From: Oxytricha trifallax
Lineage: Eukaryota > Ciliophora > Spirotrichea > Sporadotrichida > Oxytrichidae
Length of the DNA stretch: 64,000 nt
Direction: 5' to 3'
Assembly (NCBI GenBank): GCA_000711775.1
Contig: ARYC01025406.1
Span: 62,001 to 126,000, forward strand
The notes below the pieces were generated by a model that was given only the letters and a program-made list of their open reading frames with translations, was not told the origin of the DNA and ran no database searches. Position numbers and translations under genes: made by a program. How positions within the stretch are numbered: position 1 is the first letter of the stretch; every line of letters starts with the position of its first letter. Of the stretch, positions 47,881 through 60,572 are shown piece by piece.

Positions 47881-48667
47881 TCAAATATATTTAAATCAAT
47901 AAGTGAATTGTAGAAATATATATTTAACTCATGAATAATGTATATATTTATTAATATAAAAAAATAAAATCATGAATAAAGTTAATATTTAAAATAAATA
48001 TAAAGATTGAGTACAAATAAAAATGAATAAAAGTATTATTATAAATAAGTACTGATACTTATAAATCATTCTTATATTATAATTGTTTTATTATTAGTAG
48101 TAATATGTTATTTAAAATAAAAGTTATATTAATTTGAATTTTTTACTTTTATTATAAGTTATGTAATTTTTACAAAAATTGAAAGTTTATTATCAAAAAT
48201 TTCAGTTCTTCTTTTTATTCTGATCTTGAATCATTCATAATCAATTATTTTTTAGAAAAGACATTTATATAAGAAAATAGAATTTTTATATTAATGATGA
48301 TCATAATAAATAGAAGTGGACTTTCATTTATAATAATCAAACTGCTGTTTTAATTGATTCTAACTTTAATTAATCTGAATCAATAATCTTTTTTAAAAAA
48401 AAAACAATAATTAAAAGTATATAAATAAAATTAATGTTAAACAAAAGTAGGTCAAATAAGTAGAAAAAGTTTGTTACTTTTGCCTCACTTTTACTAACTT
48501 AAATGACAATCGAATAAGTAACATCATTTGATTATAAGATTTATAAAATATAAATTAAAACTATATTACATTTATTATTTCTACAATTTTGAATATTCAA
48601 GACAATCTTGATAAAAGGATTTAGAAAGAGAAACTTGAAAAATAATTATTATATTTAAAACTAACAG
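47881..48667. other. AT-rich spacer between paralog copies
   Basis: AT-rich DNA with no coding block or repeat noticed; it presumably includes the promoter of the gene at 48668. Confidence 0.5.
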
Positions 48668-49640
48668 ATGCAGAGTACCAAGAAAGTTGAATCTAGTGAT
48701 CATGGTGAAGCATCATTGATTGGTAAAAGGAAGAGAGAGGATCCTTAACCTCAGGAAGAACAAAAAGATGTTTCTGGTGCAGGTGTTCAGAATAATAACA
48801 TCATAAATCATGGAAATATGATTAATGTCAATGTAGCAGGTGGAAATGGGCAAATAATTATCAATTTATGCAACTGTTTTTCTTAAATAAATTCTGGAAC
48901 CCATTAAAGAGGTGAAATATTTAACTTTGATGCAATTTTCAAAGCAATCAACGAGAAAGATTTCTAAAAAATTCTAGTGAATCTAGACGAAGAAGTTTAG
49001 AAACAATTCTAGCAAGTAGCTAAAATGTTAGAATTTCTACAGAAATCTACAGGTGTTGCAAGATAATCTTTCTAAGATAAGCTTTGTATGGAGTGGCTTT
49101 ATCTGATTCTTGAGAATGTTGTCAATCATATCTTCTTTGGTAATAAAAAGTAAATTTTGCTTGAAAAATTTGTAAGAATCAATAGTTTAAGCAATAATAA
49201 CTTGCCTTTATTTTAATTTAATGGTTCTGCCCAAATGCACGATAGTATTGACTTTTACCCAGAGACCTTCAACAAGTTGACACAAGAGGATGCTAAGTAA
49301 GATATTTGTAATTTAATACATTTATTCTAGAATTTAATTGCTGAAATAGCTAATTGTTGACTTTCAGAATGCCTTTAGCTCTATTTTCTGTTGCACTGGT
49401 GATTTTACAGAGAAGATAACCTAAGCACTAAGTATCTTGCAAGAGTACAAACCAGCTACTAAACATGTGAAAGCAATCCACTATTCAAGACTCAGCAAGT
49501 GTTATCTCTTCAAATTTGAAGACTACTTGGGAGAGACATCAGTTTAGAAGTTTCAAGAATCAATTTCAGCAGTTGTACATACTATTGATAAGTTGATGGG
49601 TGCGAGTACTGAGAAGAAAGTCTAAGCAAAATATGAATGA
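48668..49640 (+). CDS. Paralogous unknown protein B (312 residues)
   Basis: Exons 48668-49296 and 49331-49640 (34-base GT-AG intron, at the same position and phase as in protein A) sum to 939 bases. It begins MQSTKKVESSDHGEASLIGK with a basic KRKREDP patch. It shares GQIIINLCNC with A. The C-terminal domain is colinear with A: QDKLCMEWLYLILENVVNHI, IFCCTGDFTEKITQALSILQ, YLGETSVQKFQESISAVVHT. It lacks A's 300-residue N-terminal extension. No IES found. Members of an apparently lineage-restricted family; function unknown. Confidence 0.87.
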
Positions 49641-49924
49641 GATTTGAACACTAGCATTATAAGCCTTCTATATAATGATGATTCTTTGTTATGAGCGATA
49701 CTTATTAAATTTATGGACAGAATTCCTCAGATGGGCAGATTGATATATGTTTGTTTTAATAGTTTACATTTTCAAGTATTTGGTTCATTTATATGTTTTA
49801 TTGTTTTCATAACTTATATTATTCCACATTCCCTTGATAAGTCATGTAATCAAAGTCATAAAAAAGTATGATGAGATAACTTCAATAAATTGTTTTTAAG
49901 ATTTAAGTATTTAAGAAATTAAAA

Positions 49925-51132
49925 TCAAAGGTTCTTTAAAGAATCATCATAAATTAGGTCTTTGACCAGAGTTCTTATATTCTCTAAGGAATTATTTATA
50001 CTTATTACTTTATAATATTTAACTTTCGAATGATTTCTTTAAATGGAAAAAAATAACTTATAAATTAAAAATTGCATGCATTGAACTGGGTCTTTCAATC
50101 CGCAGGCTTCTTTAACACTTGGTTGCTTTGTTCTCATAAAAACGTTAATTGCTGCCTCTTCTGAGATTGTGCTTGGGACACTGTGAAATCCTTGATCTAT
50201 CAATTTTCAATTAAACAATGAATGGCCATAATTATTTTAGGTTTCTTGACAATTTCTATATGACACCAAAATTTATATTAATTTCTGGTAGTGCTTCATG
50301 CTGTTTATGATATCTTGGTTGTCGGGTTCTGCCATCATGCCAAATTCAAGATTCTTAATGGTATATTCATGACCACAGAACACCTTGGTGTCGGGTGGAA
50401 GATCTCCTGACAGCCTATCCATTGCGGATTACATCTCTTCTGGCTTACCTTCGAAGAAGCGACCACAGCCACCTATGAAAAGTGTGTCGCCAGTGAAAAC
50501 GCATCTGTTTATATTTGACAAAAGTTGATAGTCATGCACTTTAGATCTCTCAAAGTCAGTTTAAAAAATTTAATGTTATATAGAAATCGATTTATACTGA
50601 TTTAGGAAAAGGATATTTATCAAAGAATTAAGTTGAAGATGCTTACTTAGACTCTTCTTGATCTACAAGGGATGGAGTGGATGCTTCCACGTAATATAAA
50701 ATATGACCTCTTGTGTGACAAGGAGTATGCATACATTTTATTTTTAGACCATGAATATCGAGGGTATCGCCATCATTCACTGGAAGTGTACATGAAGGAA
50801 TGTTATCATTAGAACCTCCGACAACTTCTAATTCTGGATATGAGATTAATAATAATCATTAAAATCACATTGTTCAATTACCATTATAGAATTTTTTGTT
50901 TAAAATTTATAACTTAATATGTGTTCTTAATATCTGCATTACCACCAGAGTGATCATGATGCTTGTGTGTGGTAAAGATGTGTGTAGGCTTTGAAATACC
51001 GAATTTGTGCATAAATTATTGTAAGACTTGAGGTTGGGACACATCCACAAAGAATCCCTTAGTAAGATCTTCAGGTCTGTGCACATAGTAACAGAAGTTA
51101 TCTTGCAACATGGGAATTACGAAAACGTTCAT
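49925..51132 (-). CDS. HAGH: Glyoxalase II (hydroxyacylglutathione hydrolase)
   Basis: ATG at 51130-51132 ([17 protein letters not shown]). The metallo-beta-lactamase motif [11 protein letters not shown] is followed by [47 protein letters not shown] and [20 protein letters not shown], all diagnostic of glyoxalase II. The enzyme hydrolyses S-D-lactoylglutathione to lactate and glutathione using two metal ions, the second step of methylglyoxal detoxification. Three IESs with pointers CATAT, TCTAA and AAATT split the gene; all joins are in frame. The family C-terminus is reached near 50080; the reading frame runs on to TGA 49925-49927 through AT-rich sequence, so the real end may be nearer 50080 through an unseen segment. 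Confidence 0.93.
50207..50284 (-). other. 78-base IES, pointer AAATT
   Basis: Plus-strand AATTT at 50202-50206 and 50280-50284. The join gives [16 protein letters not shown], as in glyoxalase II. Confidence 0.85.
50546..50651 (-). other. 106-base IES, pointer TCTAA
   Basis: Plus-strand TTAGA at 50541-50545 and 50647-50651. The join gives [15 protein letters not shown] in frame. Confidence 0.88.
50843..50921 (-). other. 79-base IES, pointer CATAT
   Basis: Plus-strand ATATG at 50838-50842 and 50917-50921. The join gives [19 protein letters not shown] in frame, the family sequence after the metal-binding motif. Confidence 0.88.
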
Positions 51133-51507
51133 ATTTTACTTTTTCCTTAAACTTATTATATATAATGCTATAATTATATAAAATATACATATAATTCCGT
51201 TTTGGACAAGTTTAGTAAAGATTAATTTATATATCTTTTTGAAAAGTTAATCATTTAATTATTGGAATCTTTAATGCTAAATTTCAAATAATTGCTTTAA
51301 GGTTAAATAATATGACTATAATTTTAAGATAAAAATAAGTACCAATTATATTAAATTCGATGATATTTTTGTGATTAATAAGCATATCTTCTATGCTTAA
51401 ATTGATTTCTCAAAGACTTCAATCCTTTTGATTATTATATATTTGATATTTCCTGCTAAAGTCATTTCTTTGGTAGTTTTAATTAAAAATTAAATATTTA
51501 AATATTT
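51133..51507. other. AT-rich spacer
   Basis: No coding block seen. It holds the glyoxalase II promoter side and the 3' flank of the next minus-strand gene. Confidence 0.5.
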
Positions 51508-53650
51508 TCAGTGATATTTTTCGATTAAGTATAGTATAATTTACCTTTATAAAATAAATTATAGTTCTAACCCATATTAATATGGAGATATAGCTTAATT
51601 AATATGTTAATTTAAGTGATGATTCAGGTTTAGCCCACTATGCTAGTTAACTTACATAGACAGATTTTAGCCACCTGCACGATTATGTAGAATATTATGA
51701 GTTATTGAATTTGATATTTATGTACCCTCGTTTCTGTTTCCTGAATGACTTTCTCTGCGTCCTTGAGGTAGTACATTTAAAAATCCACTGTTTTTATTTG
51801 CTTAACGATTAGTCAGTTTTGTTTCTTAGGCTGAAATACTGAACATTAACTACTTATTTTGCACAGCTAAATTTTAAGGGGATAGATTTTGGTTTTAATG
51901 GTCGTTTTAGACAGGGGAACTGAATTATCTCTAGATATTCAACTAAGGCTGTTAATTTGGACTATATTATCCACCTATAAAAGTCAATGAGTTTAAATTC
52001 TATTGGTTATTATGAACTTTCAGCTCATAGAACGATTTGTTTTAATTGAATTTCTAGGATATTAGTGACATCATCAGGTTTGCATTGAAACTTTTACATT
52101 GCTTTTCATCGACTTAAGCTTAGTTGAATTGAAAATTCTTTTTATTTTCTGCATCAGGTGAATCAATTTTGCTACTCTAGAATTTTGTTGATAACTTTGT
52201 GGTCATTTAAGAACCCATTTCGAAGGAAGTATCGATTTCTTTAAGAATAGCAATTTAAGGGCTATTACTTCTAGTTCGAATAAGTTTCTAATTTAATTCA
52301 GTTTATCTCTGTAAGTTTGTTACATCAGTTGGCTTATCTGCATTAGGCGGTGCTTTGAGTCCAGCTGTTGACCCATACACTCTACTCCCATTTCTTAAGA
52401 AATTTCGCAGTTGCTTCTCAATTTCCAAATCGTCAACATTATCATTTTATTGACTCTCACTATCGTTTCCACCCGTTTCTTTCCTAGGGTTGATCATAAA
52501 GTTTAGCTTACTTTTAACTTCCTCTTGCTTATTATTGTTGTTATCCTAGCATGAGATCATAAATTAAAACTTCAGGTTTGATGCATCGTCTTGCTTCATT
52601 TTTTATTCTATAGCTAATTATTTCATGTCGCTCGAGCCCACTAGATAGTCTTCATCGCTTTAGTTGCCAGAGGATTCTATAAAGTTGCTTCCTTCAATCA
52701 TAAATTAAGGGTCTTTTAGGAAGTATCCAGAATCATTGGGATTTTATTGTGACTGATTCCCTAATTGATCATTTAAATTTTAAATTTCATCATCGCTGTA
52801 ATAACCAGTAGCTACTGAGCTCACTACTTCCATCAAATTAGTGTGTTTGTTTTCGCAATGAGGACATTCGCATTAGTTGTCTAAAAGACGTATTATAAAA
52901 AACTAAAAATCTTTAATACTTTTGGGATCTGAGATGATCTCATCAAGATTTTAGACAAGCTCGGAGGTTAATAGCTCTATAATTAAGAATTTAAGTTTTA
53001 AAAATCTTACTCTTGAAAGGTTTATGGCATCTTTAGCAAAGAAAAACATAAACTTGCTAAAAGTAGTCTTGCTAGATACTCTTTTAGTTTGAAAATGCCA
53101 TTGAACTTATAATGTAAAAACAAATTCATATAAACTTTTGACAGATGAAAGGGGAATGTCATTTTACTCATAGATTGTCTAATTACTCATTGAGTTATTT
53201 AAGGCACCCGATTAATGAAATCTTAAAGCACCCTAACTTTGAAGATTCTATGCCATTCCAGAATTTACCAATAGATCCCGAACTGAAATAATTAAAATTA
53301 CAAAATTAATCTTACTTTGTTCTGGTTTTTCATATTAACTTTTCCAGAGTCTACCTCCCACATTAATCATTTGATTCCTAGATCTATAATAGATTAATTT
53401 TCTTAATTATCACGACATTGAATATATAAGGATCCATAAATTTATATAACAAAAAGAGTTATTCTTACTTATCTTTTTCTGTGATATTCCCAAAGCTGTA
53501 CATCTGTTACCCATAGGTGTTAGATGAATCAATCGAATTACGAATTAGCTAGGTTTTATCATTTATGATTTTGCTCCCAGTTTGATTTTTATCTCTTCGT
53601 CTTCGTGCCGAGGGTTTGAAGCACCCGCAGCAATTTGTTTCTGCTTGCAT
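51508..53650 (-). CDS. Low-complexity protein with CxCPHC cluster
   Basis: ATG at 53648-53650 begins MQAETNCCGCFKPSARRRRD, a Cys-rich then basic N-terminus that could be lipid-modified. Several exons follow, joined at GTAAG donors near 53466, 53315 and 53009; these are approximate. A block SKSIKDFQFFIIRLLDNQ-type helix leads to CECPHCENKH near 52875. The rest to TGA 51508-51510 is one long Asn/Ser/Gln-rich stretch with motifs such as KLNFMINPRKETGGNDSES. No family recognised. The gene starts 133 bases beyond the inverted pointer of the kinase, so it is probably a separate locus, though the N-terminus is close to it. Confidence 0.65.
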
Positions 53651-53782
53651 TTAATTATTTGATAAATATTATAAAATGCCATAAATTATTATAAAAGTGA
53701 TTCACTCTAATCTTTCATTAACTAAATATAGGAAAACTTTTACAACTTTACTCTTTTAACTTTAACGTAATTATTTTTAAAA

Positions 53783-56085
53783 CAAAGTCAATGAGTTTGA
53801 TGTTATTTCTATCATCAATAAGTATATTTTCCAATTTCAAGTCTCTATGACATATATTCATACTATGCAGGTATCTCATTGATTCACACAGCTACTTAAA
53901 AAAGAATCGAGCTTAATCCTCTGGTAAAATTCGCTTTGAAGTTTTACTCTTGATATATTGATATAAACTCGTTCCATTGATAAACTCCTATATAAGATAG
54001 ACTTCCTTAGCAGTTTCAAAGTTCTCATACAATTTTACTATATTAGGATGTTCCAACTTTTTCATGCAAAGTATCTCACGTTGAACTGCCTTCTTTTTCG
54101 TTTAATCGTTAAGTTTATATTTGGGGTAGATTTTAATGGCTACTTTTTACTTGGTCTTTTTATTCTATCCCAGTTTCACTGTTGCATAAGCCCCCGATCC
54201 CAAAAGCCTTATCAATTAATAGTCCTCAATTTTGTTTATGTTTAATTCCTCGGCACTTGACATTTATTTCCTAAGTTAATTGTCTAAAGTATCTGGTAAG
54301 AAATGTGGTTACTAATCCTTGAAGGACATCTACACTCTAGTAAGAGATTGAATTGGCTTGTTTTTCTAAGTAAGTTGCTAGTTCGATATGTTTATAAGGT
54401 TTGACTCACTTGCTGTGTCTGTTCTAGAGATAATTCCACTTCCATTTCCTGGCTTGTAATTTGCAGTGCTTGGGACTGAGCTTGTTGTGAGGTTATCAAT
54501 CGGAGGGAGATGTGAACCGTTATAGTTTCCATTGTTTATAAAGTTATCTTCAGCTGTTGAATCAGATAATTTATTAATATAGTGAAAATGTTCATAATTA
54601 TACATTAATACCAATAAAATGTTTTATGATAGATGACTACTATGATTATTAAGGTTAATTATTTTCTAATTTTGCAAAGTAGTTTCTTAATTCCTGATGT
54701 GCTTTTTCAGCTCTCTGCATCAAATTTTCCTTAGTATGATTTATCAATAAAACTTTTAAGAATTTTATATAAGAATCACCTACAATTATAATTTAGTAAT
54801 TGTTGTTCTCTAAGAAACTAGTTTTGATCATTTAGCTGATATTGCTGCTCTTTGAATTAGGCTACACCTCAATTTCATTGTACTTCATCTCCAGCATTTT
54901 CAACTATGAATCAAGGTATTTCTCTTGTTCAATCAATCGATGCAGCACTTTATCATCAACCCTGGAAGACCCCCCATATTTATTTTTACTGACTTAGGAG
55001 TTTAGTGCTTATTGATGTTTGGCTTAGATTGAAGCCAGGGATGTGTTCACAGCTGTGTTTTACTATTGTTAATGATTTAATTGGGTTCTTTGCATGCTGA
55101 AGTTTCGTCTGGTGTTGTCCTAACCTACTATTTAGTTTAGAGCTACTCCACTAAAACTTTGTATTTGATTATTTTAACATAAATAAAATGTAATTAATAT
55201 ATTAAGAGAAATTTTATTGGGAATAACAATAATAATTTTATTTAAAATAAATTCAAAATCTTGGAAATAATGAAGGTTTTAATATTAAAAAATGGTATAA
55301 TTCAAAAAAATTAATTTTTAATATAAATCAAAATTTAGAATAAAAGAATGTTTATAATATTTAAATGATAAGTGTTAAGACTTGATAAATAAGTTTAATT
55401 AAAAAAAGTATATAAAGATGTATATTTAAACTAAATATATTTTTCTTTCTTCAAAATAGACTCATTATTATGGATGAAGCTTACTCTTTATAATAGTAAT
55501 AAAATATTTATTTTTATTTGATTCTCACCATGTGGAGAGAAGAATCTCCGTCTCGTCGCACTTTTCAACCCCCCTCTGGCCTATGAATTATTTGATTATT
55601 ACTTGACTTATTTTTCATCCATATTCATGGTGGGATTGTCCTCATAACAACTATTTCTTGAGCCTATGAGAGTGTCCCTACTTAAAGTGGCATTTTACTT
55701 CAATCCATTGCTTTGTTTATTCATATCGAAGGTATTTTTCCCAAATCCATAAGATTTTTCAGCCAAGATTTGATTTAATAAGTTTGAGTTGTTTTTCAAG
55801 GTTTCTCTCAAATGTATAGAATGTAATCCTGCATCTACACTAAAAATAAAAAGTTTAAGGTTGTGATTGTGAGAATTTTTATTTTTTACAAAGTAATTAA
55901 GTAAAAATGCAGCATCCCTTAATACTAAGAATTACTCATACACTTACTTTTACTATGCTTAGCCGAGATTTTGTAAATTTGTGGCTCTGAACTAAGTTTG
56001 GTTCAACTTTGGAGCAAATTATTTCGGCTGAAAATCACTCGTAGTTTTTCCTAATTTTATTTATAACTGTAAGAAATCTTACTGT
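53783..56085 (-). CDS. Protein kinase, 5' part (N-lobe), inverted relative to its 3' part
   Basis: Read leftward: islands at about 55925-56085 ([20 protein letters not shown]), 55530-55850 ([19 protein letters not shown]), 54590-55180 (coiled coil, [20 protein letters not shown]) and 53783-54610. The last contains [16 protein letters not shown], a linker, and the kinase N-lobe from about 54230: [46 protein letters not shown] and [20 protein letters not shown]. Glycine loop, VAIK lysine and catalytic loop HRDLKLEN are intact. Coding stops exactly after IDF at the pointer TCATTGACTTTG (53783-53794). The remainder of the domain is on the opposite strand from 56227. Assignment of the two most upstream islands to this gene is likely but not proven. 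Confidence 0.82.
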
Positions 56086-56226
56086 TCATGTAAGTAACCC
56101 TCATTTTGATAAATAATAAGAATTTATTTATTTTACTTCTACTATGTTTTAACAACAATACTGCTAATTTCTGATCTCATGAAGAATAAAATTGAAATAT
56201 ATATCTATCTATACCCATAATTCACT

Positions 56227-57145
56227 TCATTGACTTTGGCTTCTCTATATGCACCCCACCAGATCAAAAATTGAAAATATTCTGTGGGACTCCATCATAC
56301 ATGGCCCCTGAGATAGTTCAGAAGAAAGATTACGACGGCTTTGCCACAGACATTTGGTCGCTGGGCATAATTCTCTATGTAATATTAAGTGGTAACTACC
56401 CATTCAAGGGTTAAAATGAGAGGGATTTGTTCAGTAAAATTTCTCGAGGTCTGTTTCATATGCCTGAAACCATACCTTTTGAAGCTAAACGATTAATATA
56501 GAAGATGCTAAGTGTCGATGGCTCTAAAAGACCATCTGCTAAGGAGTTGTTTTAAAATAATCAGTATTAGTTAGATTTTTTTAAGTATAAAACTACTTAT
56601 AGTGTTAAAATAATGAGAGTTATGTGCTGATAGATGGTTAAATTTCCCAAGAGCTATAGGAGCAATTGGCGGAAGTTTCATATCTTAACAGTAATTCTAC
56701 TCAAACCAAGAATTAGTTTGAAGCTAATTTCCCCTTCAAGAATCAGAATAGTGATTCACTTTTTAGAAATGCAGTACCGATTAACCTAATTATTTGTTTT
56801 TAACACATTCACAATAGTATTCCAATTTCTTTCCTATTAAATATAGCAATCATCTAATTATTGATAAGGCATTAAATAAATTAGATCGTTATTTTTAAAT
56901 GGAATTTTTCCACCCAGTTTATAGTTAAAGTGCAAGAGCACCATTAATCTTAAATGACTATCACGGAGCACTTGATAATTCTAATACCTCCTCAGTTTTA
57001 AGACAACGACTATTATAAGAAGAAATGAGTTTCCGATAGTACTAGAATACACATGTTGTAGATAGAGAAAATCAAGAGATGCTAGAAAATGCTATAAATT
57101 AATCAATGAAAATATCAAATGAAATAATGTATTTATCTATATAAA
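56227..57145 (+). CDS. Protein kinase, 3' part (C-lobe and tail)
   Basis: Begins exactly at the pointer TCATTGACTTTG (56227-56238). The sequence continues IDFGFSICTPPDQKLKIF, CGTPSYMAPEIVQKKDYDG, ATDIWSLGIILYVILSGNYP and EAKRLIQKMLSVDGSKRPSA: DFG, APE, DxWSxG and the C-lobe helices of a CAMK/AMPK-type Ser/Thr kinase. No N-lobe precedes it on this strand. The missing part is found inverted at 53783-54262, and fusing the two at the pointer gives one complete kinase domain. After the domain, frame changes near 56620 and 56880 (probable IESs) lead to a Gln/Ser-rich tail (MSFRQYQNTHVVDRENQEML) to about 57145. The frame stays open to 57306, but that stretch overlaps the next gene. Confidence 0.85.
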
Positions 57146-57214
57146 ATAGTTTACCAACTATAAATTATTTAAATATAAAATGCTAAAAGGTAACTAGCAG
57201 TAGACTTACTCGCA

Positions 57215-58410
57215 ATGATAATGACTTGTATAAGTTATTCAATCGGCATGTCAAAATCAAACGCAGAAACCGATCTATGCGGCCTAAGAATAGGGCCATG
57301 GCTTGAACTCTTCATTTTTTACCAAGGTGGTGCAACATTTTTAAACCTTGCAGTAATCTTCCAAATACAAAACCATATTATACAACAAATTGGGCTGGCG
57401 ATGCGGACGGTATATGAGGAAAGCAAATTCATGACTTTTCTGAAATTTTTGTCAGCTTTGGCTCTTGTTTACATCCTGATTGTGGGAAACTAAATCTATT
57501 ATTCAAGCCAGAGCACATGTTTGGGCACGAACAAATTGTTCTTCTATACTTTAATGCTAGCTTTGATTTATTGCTTCTTCCAGCTCATGATTGTCTCTTT
57601 GATTATAATAGCGTTTATTTGCAAATAATATCTTTATATGTTATTAATGTTTTTTTGGAAATTAAAATGCAGAATATAAGATAATATATAAAAATTAATA
57701 TATTAAAAACCAATTTATCCTGCTGTTGCCAATTCTTTTGTATTTCTGGTGCACAAGAAGAAATCCTGAATAATAATGGGTGCCATCAAGTCAATCAGTT
57801 TTAAGCAAATTAAAGAAAATTAGATTCGGTAAGATTTCGCAATAATTCGCAAATATCAATGCAGCCACCAAGAAAGATATCAATAATAAATAATTAATAT
57901 ATTTTATTAAAGCTTTATCATATGATAAAAACTGTAAATAACTTTTTTTTAAAAAATACTACGTTAATTAGATTAATTAAAGGGAAAGATATAAAAAAAT
58001 TTATTTATTAATTGTTTAAAATAAAAACTAAACAATAAGTATAATATACTCAAGCTAAGTATAATTGTTAAGCGTTCAATCAAAATATGAAAATGCAAGT
58101 TCTTAATTAAGTGAAGATCTTTAATTTATGTTGTTTATTACATTTTTTTATATTAACTTTCCTCCAAATAAATGGAATAAATTTATTTATTATCAACAAC
58201 TAAAAGCATTGCTAGAATAATGCCACTGAAGAATAACAAGAAAACGATAGTGAGCAATTCTGCTCAATTTGCCTGCAAAACTACAATTATGAGGATTATG
58301 TAACCATGCTGCCGTGTGATGAGAGACATGCTTTTCATACAAATTGCATTGAAATATGGCTTAACAAGAACAACATCTGTCCACTCTGCAAGAAGATTGT
58401 TGAGGTATGA
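57215..58410 (+). CDS. Membrane-anchored RING-H2 E3 ubiquitin ligase
   Basis: The first block (57215-57620) starts MIMTCISYSIGMSKSNAETD and contains three or so hydrophobic segments (WLELFIFYQGGATFLNLAVI; FLSALALVYILIVGN; LMLALIYCFFQLMIVSLI). The second (about 57720-57895) has LLLPILLYFWCTRRNPEQ and a basic linker. The third (about 58190-58410) is a RING-H2 finger: FCSICLQNYNYEDYVTMLPC, then ERHAFHTNCIEIWL and CPLCKK, with all eight ligands in C3H2C3 order. TGA at 58408-58410, or a GTATGA donor there. This layout fits the membrane RING family that ubiquitinates proteins at endomembranes. Joins between blocks are unsolved. The kinase tail frame overlaps the start, so one of the two is not used there. 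Confidence 0.75.
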
Positions 58411-58879
58411 CTATACAATAATTAATGTGAATGTTTTTAATTAGATTTGATTATAATAAAGAATGCTTTTGCAAAAATTGATATAAATATATGTAATTGC
58501 GATTAATAATTAAATAATATTAGTTGAAGAAGTTAAATTTTAAGATAAGATTGAGTGAGTTATACTGTAAAATTACTATACTAAATTTGATTATTAAATT
58601 TATTAATAAAATAACATTATTGAAACTGAGTGAATTGTAGGAATGAATTTATAATTAAAAAGTTTATTAATAATCTACAGTTTAAAAAGCAAAATTAATA
58701 TTTTTCTTATGTTAATACTTAAAGAAATTAGCAAAATATTTTGAATTAATTTAGACTAATAAAAATATCTTAAACTTTTAGCGAAGTACAAATATAATAT
58801 GATTTTAAAGTTAAATTTCCAGCATGATTATATAAAATATTCTTAGGTTAATATTAGAAGTTTTGCAATATTAGAATCA
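58411..58879. other. AT-rich spacer
   Basis: AT-rich DNA, no coding block recognised. Confidence 0.5.
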
Positions 58880-60572
58880 ATGGAAAATTCGCATGTTTAA
58901 AAGCCATCTTAACCCTTTTCAGATGAAATATTCAACAACGATTAACTAGACGACCATTTTAAGTTCTAAAATTAGCTTCATTAAGGCGACTTGATATCAA
59001 TCCCCCCTATACTCACATGCTCCCTCTCAAACTTTGACAAACTTGACTCACTGCCAAATATGACCAAATCATAGTGCATTAATACTATCTTGGAGTACAT
59101 GCCACCTCAGTACCTACTTCTACTCTAAATAATCTCGAAAAGATTTTACAATTTCATTATTCCAACTTTTGTGCAGAATGTTAACATACCTCAAGCACCT
59201 TAGTTCATTGCTATTGACTAGAAAAATAAGGAGATCAAGACTTTCGTGGTGGGTGATACTTTGAATCCAGAGAGAAAATGGCAAAATATTATCAGTAATC
59301 CCCATCAATTAGAAGAGGAGTCTTAATTGTACAATTACAGTGGCTTAAAGCTAGTATCAACTTCAGAATTTGGTGGGAAATATTTTCTCTGTGGCGGCTA
59401 TTAAAACCCAGCATAGTCTACCTAATCGCCATGCTTTGAAATCAGAAGTAACTAAATTTTAAGGAAAAGCGATATGCGGAACATGAGAACATATTTTTCC
59501 TTGGTTTGTCTGACCAAATACGAGAAGCTTCAATAAGATTTAGAAAGCGAAGAGTTAAAAGAAGATTCAAATATTCAAGTTATTAGCTAAGAGCGATCAG
59601 AATTAGCTTAGGAATTTAGTTACCCTACACATCTGAAAACTTAATATCTATATGCGATTGGAGGCAGAGGTTAGAAAATAGTAATGAAAACCATTGAAAG
59701 GTACGATATAAACTTAGATTAATGGACTCAACTAAAAGTCTAGCTAAACTATGAGAGAGCTTTTGGTTCAGCAATTGTGTTTAAAAACCGGTTTATCTAT
59801 ATAATAGGCGGATCGTCTACAAGCGAATGTGTCGAACGCATTGATTGCCAAAAAGAAAATGAAATGATTAAGGCTGAGCTAATCCTGTTCCAAATGAACA
59901 GTTATCATCCATGGTTCAAAGAAATGATCCTCCCTATTAATGAAGAATCTTTGATGATTTTAGGTGGAGAGCAGCAGCAAAGCAGTTCCTAATTGGATGA
60001 GAAGTCCGAGAGTGAAGATCGAAGCTACTCACAAAATGAGGACTCAGAGCAGCATCCAGATGACTTTTACTCTGAAAACAGTAAGAACTCTGAAGAGGAT
60101 TCTCAATAGCAGAGCTTTGAAGATGAAGACATTGACATGCCAGCGGATTAGAGGTAATTAATGACTGATAAATTCATGATAATTGGGAATTACTATAAAA
60201 CTAAGAATATATCCTAACTTTATACTTTCTCTATTCGAGAGTAGTCAATCACTTAGCTTAATGATGGTTAGGATAATTAAAACGAGTAAGACTTTAACTT
60301 ATTTATTTAATTATTCTTAAATTATATATAAATTTTGAATACTCCACTTTATAATATTTATTAAATACTTTGATAGCGGCCTAAGTGATAGTCACTAGAC
60401 ATCTCAGCTACCCTACCATTCAGATACTTTCTATCATTAATTTTACCTTAGAGACAGGAAAAACCTGGATGATATTTATTTTCTTGGAGGTAACCACCTG
60501 TATAAAATGAATTTCAGATAAAGGCGATGGGACACTATTAGCAATGGCATTTATGACTTCAAGAGTTAATGA
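58880..60572 (+). CDS. Kelch-repeat protein
   Basis: Exons 58880-60285 and 60377-60572 (91-base GT-AG intron) sum to 1602 bases, 533 residues. The N-terminus has an F-box-like or ciliate kelch-type helix (PQYLLLLQIISKRFYNFIIP). Kelch blades follow: GKYFLCGGYQNPAQ, YLYAIGGRGQKIVMKTIERY, WTQLKVQLNYERAFGSA, FIYIIGGSSTSECVERI, SLMILGGEQQQ and IYFLGGNHLYKMNFRQRRWD. An acidic insertion (about residues 375-425) interrupts the propeller. Kelch propellers are protein-interaction modules, often substrate adaptors of cullin ligases. No IES found over 1.6 kb. Confidence 0.87.
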
